NCBI GenBank assembly: GCA_017452405.1
Contig: JAFTMM010000039.1
Location: 1 to 8,883, forward strand
Source: Clostridia bacterium
Lineage (GTDB): Bacteria; Bacillota; Clostridia; Christensenellales; Pumilibacteraceae
DNA: 8,883 nt
Direction of reading: 5' to 3'
Positions 1-5,066 of the stretch are shown here, piece after piece. The notes under the pieces were generated by a model. It had not been told where the DNA came from. It did no database searches and saw only the letters and a list, made by a program, of their open reading frames with translations. Every line of letters starts with the position of its first letter. The first letter of the stretch is position 1. A program made the position numbers and the translations under genes.

Positions 1-2
1 AC

Positions 3-653
3 CTAACCCTTGCCGAACGCTCCGTCCGTAGCCGCCTGTACGATAGCGGGATCGGGTTGAAGTCCTTCGGGCGCGCAAATGCAAACGTGCATACCCACCT
101 TAGCGCAACCGAGCATGAGCGAGTTAGCCATATTAAAGCCCTCGCCGAAGAAAGTGAGTTTAAGACCTTCGAGTGTGCCGAACTTTTCGTATACCGTGAG
201 AATATCCGCAAGCACCTGACAGGGATGATAGTCGTCTGTAAGACCGTTAATAATGGGAATATTACCCCACTTGGCAAGCTCTTCGAGATCGCTTTGAAGG
301 AACGTGCGGATCATAATGCCGTCAATATTCATTCTTTGAAGCACTCTGACGGTGTCACGGATAGGCTCTCCGCGACCGAGCTGAATGTCGTTTGTCGAGA
401 GAAACAGGGGAACACCGCCGAGCTGACGAATTCCTTGCTCAAAAGAGATTCTCGTTCTCGTAGACGACTTAGCGAAAATCATGGCGAGCGTCTTGCCTTT
501 AAGGTACTCGTGCGACTCTTTAGCGTACTGCTTTTTCTTTAAGTCAATCGCGCATTTAAGGATTTCCCACATCTCCTCGGTGGTATAATCCCTAAGCGTA
601 AGCATATGTTTGTTGTTAATCTTGCCCGTAGGCTTATATTCGTTAAAAGTCAT
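3..653 (-). CDS. argF: Ornithine carbamoyltransferase, N-terminal two thirds; stops early
   Basis: Cytosolic enzyme that transfers the carbamoyl group of carbamoyl phosphate to ornithine, giving citrulline, in arginine synthesis. The carbamoyl-phosphate motif STRTR is at residues 64-68, and IRTF (115-118) and HPCQ (143-146) are intact. The ornithine-binding domain starts with a GEGFNMANSL stretch (170-179), a variant of the family's GDGNN-type loop. The start at 653 has a strong GAGGAG site just after the argD stop, and the next Met (17) is less well placed. The frame closes at TAG (3-5) after 216 codons, whereas the family usually has about 300-335, so the DVW-SMG and HCLP regions are missing. 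Similarity to the family holds up to the last residues, so this may be a nonsense mutation, a frameshift or a sequence error near the edge. It is the last gene seen in the argCBDF operon, 12 bases after argD. Family assignment is firm; whether the product works is not. Confidence 0.9.
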   Translation of the reverse strand: MTFNEYKPTGKINNKHMLTLRDYTTEEMWEILKCAIDLKKKQYAKESHEYLKGKTLAMIFAKSSTRTRISFEQGIRQLGGVPLFLSTNDIQLGRGEPIRDTVRVLQRMNIDGIMIRTFLQSDLEELAKWGNIPIINGLTDDYHPCQVLADILTVYEKFGTLEGLKLTFFGEGFNMANSLMLGCAKVGMHVCICAPEGLQPDPAIVQAATDGAFGKG

Positions 654-665
654 ATTAATCTCCTC

Positions 666-1862
666 TTAAATATTTATGTTTGCGAGTATGGTTTCCAGCT
701 TATCCGTCATATCGTCTATTTCCGCTCTCGTAATAACGTAGGGAGGCGCAAGACGGAGTGTATTTCGACCGCAAGTTCCGACGATAACTCCGAGGCTCAT
801 CATCTTGCCTACAATACTTGCTACGGGGATGCGTTCGTCAAACTGCACGCCTTTAAGGAGTCCTTTTCCGCGAATGTCGAGAACGAACTTATGTCTGGAA
901 ATTTTTTCGGCAAGCGAATCGGACAAATAATCTCCGAGCTCGGTAATCTTTTCAAGCAAATCGGTATTTAATAATTTGTCTACTACAACGTTAGCAGCCG
1001 CGCAAGCGAGCGGATTACCGCCGAAAGTCGTGCCGTGATCGCCGGGACCGAGCGCGTTAGCCGCTTCACCGCGCGCAAGACAGCAGGCGATAGGAACTCC
1101 ACCGCCTAAACCCTTGGCGAGAGTGACGACGTCGGGTTTTATGCCGTAATGCTCAAACGCATAGAACTTACCCGTTCTACCCGAACCGGTCTGAACTTCG
1201 TCAAGAATAAGCAGAACGCCCTTTTGCTTTGCGTATGCATAAGCGCCTACGAGATAATCGTAAGTCGCAGGCATAAGACCGCCTTCGCCTTGTATACATT
1301 CAAGCATAATTGCGCCGACGTCCGGAGTCATAGCTTCTTTAAGAGCTTTAAGGTCGTTAAAAGGAACGTATTTGAAACCACCGGGCAGGGGAGCAAAGGG
1401 CGCGGAATATTTTTCCTGACCGGTTGCCGTAACCGTCGCAAGCGTTCTTCCGTGAAAAGATTGATGTGCCGTAATAATCGTGGTCTTGCCGTTTCCGCGT
1501 GCATGAGCCAATTTTCTTACGATCTTGATCGCGCACTCGTTAGCTTCCGCACCGCTGTTGCAGAAAAAAACGCGTTCGAAAGTATCGCCTGCAAGCTTAT
1601 CCGTAAGCTGGGCTTGCGGGATATTATAATACAGGTTGGAAACGTGCATAACCTTGCTTGCTTGGTCGCTGATAGCCTTGACAAGATCGGGATGATTATA
1701 ACCCAGACTATTTACTGCAATACCGCCGAAAAAGTCGGTGTATGCGTGGCCGTTGGTATCGTAAAGCGTACTGCCCTCACCACGCTCGAAACAAACGCTC
1801 GAACGGCGGAACAGCTTCATATATTTGTCTTTTTCGATTTCTTTTATCTGCTCTAAGTCCAT
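666..1862 (-). CDS. argD: Acetylornithine aminotransferase
   Basis: PLP-dependent class III aminotransferase that converts N-acetylglutamate semialdehyde and glutamate to N-acetylornithine and 2-oxoglutarate, in the cytosol. The 398-residue product has the usual family length. Visible marks are NSGAEANE (102-109, PLP phosphate contact), LDEVQTGSGRTG (220-231, with Asp221 contacting the pyridine nitrogen), TLAKGLGGGVP (247-257, Lys250 as the Schiff-base lysine), TTFGGNPLACAA (278-289) and LRLAPPYVIT (369-378, with the substrate-carboxylate Arg370). Nothing is missing. The start at 1862 is preceded by AGAAGG at 1869-1874. It sits 31 bases after argB and 12 before argF, with argF's ribosome site abutting its TAA stop, so it is an internal operon gene. 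Related class III enzymes such as ornithine or succinylornithine aminotransferases share these motifs, but the arg context decides the call. Confidence 0.97.
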   Translation of the reverse strand: MDLEQIKEIEKDKYMKLFRRSSVCFERGEGSTLYDTNGHAYTDFFGGIAVNSLGYNHPDLVKAISDQASKVMHVSNLYYNIPQAQLTDKLAGDTFERVFFCNSGAEANECAIKIVRKLAHARGNGKTTIITAHQSFHGRTLATVTATGQEKYSAPFAPLPGGFKYVPFNDLKALKEAMTPDVGAIMLECIQGEGGLMPATYDYLVGAYAYAKQKGVLLILDEVQTGSGRTGKFYAFEHYGIKPDVVTLAKGLGGGVPIACCLARGEAANALGPGDHGTTFGGNPLACAAANVVVDKLLNTDLLEKITELGDYLSDSLAEKISRHKFVLDIRGKGLLKGVQFDERIPVASIVGKMMSLGVIVGTCGRNTLRLAPPYVITRAEIDDMTDKLETILANINI

Positions 1863-1893
1863 TATTTGCCTTCTGTTTTAGTATTATCTGAAA

Positions 1894-2769
1894 TTATTCG
1901 TGAATAAGAGTACCAATACCTTTGTGCGTAAAGAGCTCGACGAGTATGCAGTGGGGAATAGTACCGTTAATTATATGCACGTGTTTGATTCCTTTTTCCA
2001 CCGCAGTTATGCAACCACGAACTTTGGGAATCATACCTCCCGAAATAACGCCGTCTTCAATCAATTTTTCGGCATCAGCAACGCTAACGTCGGGAATAAG
2101 AGTGTCCTCGTCACTTGCATCACGGCGTATGCCGTCAATGTCGGTGAGGAAAAGCAGTTTGTCTGCTCCAACCGACGCGCCGATTTCACAGGCAGCGGTG
2201 TCCGCATTGATATTGTAACTATCGCCGTTCTCGTCTACGCCAATAGTTGCGATAACGGGTATGTAATCTTCACGGCAAAGTGTTTTGAGCATTTCACCGT
2301 CTACCGAAACTATTTCGCCAACGTAACCGTAATCCACGCCGTTAACGGGCGCTTTCTTTCGTACCTTGATAAGTTCGTTGTCCTTACCACTGAGTCCGAC
2401 GGCTTTAACGCCCATGCTTCCGAGCTTACTCGTGACGTTCTTATTGACCTTACCGCACAAAATCATCTGCACGATTTCCATAGTCTCGGCGTCGGTAACG
2501 CGCAGTCCGTTAATGAACTCGCTCTTAACCCCGACGCGCGCAAGCATAGCGTTGATCTCAGGGCCACCACCGTGAACGACGATAGGGTAGACGCCAACCA
2601 TTTTAAGCACCGCAACGTCTTGGAGTATCGTCTTAATAATTTCGGGATCGTTCATAGCGTTTCCGCCGTATTTGACCACTACGAATTTGCCGTAGAACGC
2701 GCGTATATAAGGCAACGCCTCTACGAGTATATTTGCTTTATTTATTATATCATCATAATTAGTATTCAT
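1894..2769 (-). CDS. argB: Acetylglutamate kinase, probably arginine-sensitive type
   Basis: Amino acid kinase family enzyme that phosphorylates N-acetylglutamate with ATP to acetylglutamyl-5-phosphate, the second step of arginine synthesis. The 291-residue product is full length. It shows VVKYGGNAM (31-39, Lys33 and the glycine turn for phosphate binding), HGGGPEI (66-72), GLRVTD (88-93, Arg90 for substrate), YNINADTAA (185-193, with Asn188 and Asp190) and GGMIPK (244-249, Lys249). It begins with an extra helix of about 25 residues containing EALPYIRAFYGK. In this family such an N-terminal helix marks the hexameric form inhibited by arginine, so feedback control is inferred. The start at 2769 has an AAGGA site at 2776-2780. 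It lies 60 bases after argC, a gap with a small hairpin, and 31 bases before argD. Confidence 0.97.
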   Translation of the reverse strand: MNTNYDDIINKANILVEALPYIRAFYGKFVVVKYGGNAMNDPEIIKTILQDVAVLKMVGVYPIVVHGGGPEINAMLARVGVKSEFINGLRVTDAETMEIVQMILCGKVNKNVTSKLGSMGVKAVGLSGKDNELIKVRKKAPVNGVDYGYVGEIVSVDGEMLKTLCREDYIPVIATIGVDENGDSYNINADTAACEIGASVGADKLLFLTDIDGIRRDASDEDTLIPDVSVADAEKLIEDGVISGGMIPKVRGCITAVEKGIKHVHIINGTIPHCILVELFTHKGIGTLIHE

Positions 2770-2805
2770 AAAATATCCTTAATGCAAGCGTAGGTTGTGA
2801 GTTTT

Positions 2806-2824
2806 TGATTTGCGGAACAAATCA
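2806..2824 (-). other. Small hairpin between argC and argB
   Basis: TGATTTG and CAAATCA form a perfect 7-bp stem around a 5-base loop, beginning 5 bases after the argC stop. In the operon's direction it is followed by an A-run and not a T-run, so it is not a classical rho-independent terminator. An mRNA-processing or stability element is possible; chance is not excluded. Confidence 0.45.
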
Positions 2825-2829
2825 GAGCC

Positions 2830-3840
2830 TTATAAGTGGAATCCCACGAGTGGCAAGCCCATAGTTTCAGGTAGACCGAACATGACGTTCATATTCTGAA
2901 TTGCCTGACCACTTGCTCCCTTGATAAGATTATCTATGCACGAAACGACGATGAGTCGTCCAGTCTTTTCTTCATACTTCGCGCCGATATAACAGCAGTT
3001 ACTTCCTGCCACCGTCTTAATTTCGGGGAGAGAAGAACCGAGATAGTGTACGAAAGGCTCGTTGTTATAAACCTCATACGCTTTATCTACGTCCTCCGGC
3101 TTGCCGGTAAGATCGCAATAAACGGTAGCGAGTATTCCGCGCTTAACGGGCAACAGGTGAGGAGTAAACGTCACCGTAGCGCCACTCTTTTCTTCTATTT
3201 CCGAAGTGTGTCTGTGAGTGGTCACGCCGTACGCCTTAAAACTTCCCGAAACCTCGTTTGCGTTATACGCCACGTCCGCTTTTCTTCCCGCACCGCTTAC
3301 ACCGCTCTTAGCGTCTACTATTACGGTCTTGGGATTGATGAGCCCTGCATTCACGAGGGGCTTGATAGCAAGCACCGACGCAGTAACGTAACAACCGGGG
3401 TTTCCTATAAGTCTTGCGCCGACAATCTTTGCGCGATTAAATTCGGGCAAGCCGTACACCGCTTCCTCCGCAAGGTCGGGGCGGGGATGAGTAAGCTTAT
3501 AAGTCTTTTCATAAAGCGGAAGATCGTCATATCGGAAGTCAGCCGAAAGGTCAATAACCTTTGTTCCGAGATCGATAAGCTTACCGCATATGTCTGCGCT
3601 CTGTCCGTGAGGCAGGCAAGCAAACACTACGTCGCACTTCGCAACTTCTTCCAGATTAACGTCCGAATAAACCATATCACCGTACGCGCCTTTAAGCGTC
3701 GGGTAGGTGTCTGCAATCTTCTGACCGGCAAGCGAACGCGACGAAGCGGTAATTACTTTGGCTTCGGGATGCGAAGCAAGTAATCTCATTAGCTCGAAAC
3801 CGGTATATCCGTTCGCGCCCACTATTCCAACTGTTATCAT
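2830..3840 (-). CDS. argC: N-acetyl-gamma-glutamyl-phosphate reductase
   Basis: NADPH-dependent reductase that converts acetylglutamyl phosphate to N-acetylglutamate semialdehyde; third step of arginine synthesis, cytosolic. The product of 336 residues is near the family length. It opens with the dinucleotide-binding GIVGANGYTG (5-14), has the catalytic cysteine in GNPGCYVTA (Cys150 in 146-154), GVTTHRHTSEIEE (205-217) holding the catalytic-region histidine, and a conserved end KGASGQAIQNMN (307-318). The frame is open further upstream to 3924, but that 28-codon extension has no ribosome site and lies before the Rossmann strand, so ATG 3840 with AAGGAAG at 3846-3852 is chosen. It is the first gene of the arg operon, expressed from one or both promoters upstream (3872-3900, 3945-3973), and probably repressed by ArgR through the box at 3886-3899. 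Confidence 0.97.
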   Translation of the reverse strand: MITVGIVGANGYTGFELMRLLASHPEAKVITASSRSLAGQKIADTYPTLKGAYGDMVYSDVNLEEVAKCDVVFACLPHGQSADICGKLIDLGTKVIDLSADFRYDDLPLYEKTYKLTHPRPDLAEEAVYGLPEFNRAKIVGARLIGNPGCYVTASVLAIKPLVNAGLINPKTVIVDAKSGVSGAGRKADVAYNANEVSGSFKAYGVTTHRHTSEIEEKSGATVTFTPHLLPVKRGILATVYCDLTGKPEDVDKAYEVYNNEPFVHYLGSSLPEIKTVAGSNCCYIGAKYEEKTGRLIVVSCIDNLIKGASGQAIQNMNVMFGLPETMGLPLVGFHL

Positions 3841-3845
3841 ATAAA

Positions 3846-3852
3846 CTTCCTT
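3846..3852 (-). promoter_or_regulatory. Ribosome binding site of argC
   Basis: AAGGAAG on the minus strand, 5 bases before ATG 3840. It decides the start: the upstream in-frame ATGs at 3924 and 3918 have no such sequence. Confidence 0.85.
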
Positions 3853-3871
3853 AAAATTAATATTTTTGTAT

Positions 3872-3900
3872 ATTATACATCTTTTTGAATAAATATGCAA
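3872..3900 (-). promoter_or_regulatory. Proximal argC promoter (P2)
   Basis: On the minus strand, TTGCAT (3895-3900) and a consensus TATAAT (3872-3877) are separated by exactly 17 bases. Transcription would start near 3865, giving a leader of about 25 bases before argC. The -35 region coincides with the candidate arginine-repressor box. Predicted from sequence only. Confidence 0.6.
3886..3899. promoter_or_regulatory. Candidate ArgR/AhrC operator (ARG box)
   Basis: TGAATAAATATGCA on the plus strand matches 13 of 14 positions of the TGAAT-WWWW-ATTCA arginine-repressor core. It overlaps the -35 box and spacer of promoter P2 and lies about 40-50 bases downstream of the expected P1 start, so a bound repressor could block P2 and act as a roadblock for P1. 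No argR gene is in the window; the link is inferred from the known ARG-box consensus. Confidence 0.6.
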
Positions 3901-3944
3901 GTATTTCCACACAAACATTCGCATAAATTTTTTACGCCGTATAT

Positions 3945-3973
3945 ATTATAACTCATAAAAATACTTTCGTCAA
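3945..3973 (-). promoter_or_regulatory. Distal argC promoter (P1)
   Basis: TTGACG (3968-3973) and a consensus TATAAT (3945-3950) on the minus strand, 17 bases apart. The start would be near 3938, leaving a leader of about 100 bases with no obvious riboswitch or attenuator fold. The -35 box lies 5 bp from the -35 box of the divergent ABC-ATPase promoter. Confidence 0.7.
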
Positions 3974-3978
3974 TAGCT

Positions 3979-4007
3979 TTGACATTTTTTCTTGGAATGA
4001 GTATACT
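3979..4007 (+). promoter_or_regulatory. Promoter of the divergent ABC ATPase gene
   Basis: A perfect TTGACA (3979-3984) and TATACT (4002-4007) separated by 17 bases. The start would be near 4014, so the leader is only about 22 bases and carries no clear Shine-Dalgarno sequence. AGTATACT at 4000-4007 is an 8-bp palindrome over the -10 box. Confidence 0.75.
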
Positions 4008-4036
4008 ATAAATTAAAGAAAATACAGAAAAATCGT

Positions 4037-4987
4037 ATGGCAGATATAAGATTGGAAAAAATCTATAAGAAATACGACCTTGATACTTTGGGTGTTGAGG
4101 ATATTTCGCTTGAAATGAAAGACGGATCGCTGACTACCTTCGTTGGCATGGCAGGTAGCGGAAAGTCTACGGTCTTTCATCTTATCGGCGGTATCGTTGA
4201 CGTAACTTCGGGCGAGGTGTATTTTGACGGAGTACCCGTGACTAACCTGCCACCCAAAAAACGCGACGTATGTTTAATGCGCGCAGGCTATAACGCAGTT
4301 AGCGGAAGCGTATACGACAACGTAAGCTACGGGCTTCGACTTCGCGGATTACCACGCGCTGAGGTCTACCGCAGGACTGCAGAAGCGATTAAGCTGGTCG
4401 GCTTAAATGGCAAAGAAAAGGTAAAGATGAAAAAGCTTACCGAGCTTGAGCGCCGTCTTACTTCGCTTGCAAGAGGCGTGGCGCGCAAACCCGCTGTATT
4501 TTTGATTGACGAGCCGTACTTCAACGTTTCTGACGAAGACAGACTTGAAATAGCAAAAGCAATCAAGCGCGTGCATGACAATGGATTGACTATAATAATT
4601 GCGGATAGCTTCGGACATAACGCCTTCCTTTGCGGTGGACGGGTGGTAGTATTCCGTGACGGCAGAGTAATACAAACGGGTGACGAAAAGTCGCTAAATG
4701 CACAGCCGTTAAACATGTTCGTAGCGTCCTATCTCGGCGAAAACCCCATGAGTTTTATAGAACGCGAAGAAGATATAATCGGATTTCGCTCAAATGATTG
4801 TAGCGTCGGCGAGGGCGAATACGAGGGTAAAGTCGAGAGCGAGGAAAACGGCGTTCTCACCGTGAGGATAAAAGACGGTGAACCGCCCGTTCGAGTGAGC
4901 GGAAAAGGCAATATAGGTGATAAAATCCGCTTTGAAATTCACACTTTTGTGCGTTTTTGCAAAGAAGACGGCAGACTTTTAAAATAA
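4037..4987 (+). CDS. Stand-alone MalK/UgpC-like ABC ATPase with degenerate motifs
   Basis: Resembles the ATP-binding subunit of carbohydrate ABC importers (MalK/UgpC/MsmX type), 316 residues, with an N-terminal nucleotide-binding domain (1-235) and a TOBE-like region (about 240-316, starting at IIGFRSND). Walker A GMAGSGKST (37-45, Lys43), an A-loop aromatic Tyr13 and Walker B VFLIDEP (154-160, Asp158 and Glu159) are kept, so ATP binding is plausible. The Q-loop Gln is Ala83, the LSGGQ signature reads LTELE (134-138), the D-loop reads FNVS (162-165), and the H-loop TH is Ala-Asp (189-190). The frame is unbroken around each site, so these are substitutions and not frameshifts. No permease or solute-binding gene is adjacent. 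A transporter subunit with altered hydrolysis, one half of a heterodimer, or a regulatory ATPase are all possible. Its substrate is not identifiable. The start at 4037 gives a normal N-terminus but has a weak ribosome site. Confidence 0.85.
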   Translation: MADIRLEKIYKKYDLDTLGVEDISLEMKDGSLTTFVGMAGSGKSTVFHLIGGIVDVTSGEVYFDGVPVTNLPPKKRDVCLMRAGYNAVSGSVYDNVSYGLRLRGLPRAEVYRRTAEAIKLVGLNGKEKVKMKKLTELERRLTSLARGVARKPAVFLIDEPYFNVSDEDRLEIAKAIKRVHDNGLTIIIADSFGHNAFLCGGRVVVFRDGRVIQTGDEKSLNAQPLNMFVASYLGENPMSFIEREEDIIGFRSNDCSVGEGEYEGKVESEENGVLTVRIKDGEPPVRVSGKGNIGDKIRFEIHTFVRFCKEDGRLLK

Positions 4988-5011
4988 TTGTAAAAATTTT
5001 CCAAAACCCCC

Positions 5012-5040
5012 TTGAAAATACTGCACAAGTATGTTATAAT
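5012..5040 (+). promoter_or_regulatory. Promoter of the glgB-glgA-deoC operon
   Basis: TTGAAA (5012-5017) and a consensus TATAAT (5035-5040) 17 bases apart, with a TGT directly before the -10 giving an extended -10 element. The start would be near 5047. It lies within the 79-base gap after the ABC gene, so the glycogen genes have their own promoter; no terminator hairpin was found in that gap. Confidence 0.8.
5018..5032. promoter_or_regulatory. Inverted repeat within the glgB promoter spacer
   Basis: ATACT (5018-5022) and AGTAT (5028-5032) form a 15-bp interrupted palindrome lying between the -35 and -10 boxes, a classical place for a repressor operator. The arms are only 5 bp, so chance is quite possible. 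No regulator is known for it. Confidence 0.25.
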
Positions 5041-5066
5041 CAATAAAAGAACGCAAGGAGTTAAAG

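Noticed and set aside
3..5. TAG reassigned as a sense codon in this organism
   Set aside because: Only one in-frame TAG is seen, at the window edge. The absence of TAG among six other stops is too small a sample. A nonsense change or sequence error is simpler.
1900..2793. 297-codon open frame on the plus strand opposite argB, longer than argB itself
   Set aside because: No family features. It mirrors a gene with clear motifs on the other strand, and similar long shadows lie opposite argF, argD, argC and glgB, so it reflects codon composition.
3841..3924. 28-codon in-frame N-terminal extension of argC, starting at ATG 3924
   Set aside because: No ribosome site precedes 3924 or 3918, and the extension runs through promoter P2 and the ARG box. 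ATG 3840 has AAGGAAG and begins right at the Rossmann strand.
4988..5010. Terminator after the ABC ATPase gene
   Set aside because: Only an AAAATTTT palindrome is present at 4993-5000. There is no GC-rich stem followed by a T-run.
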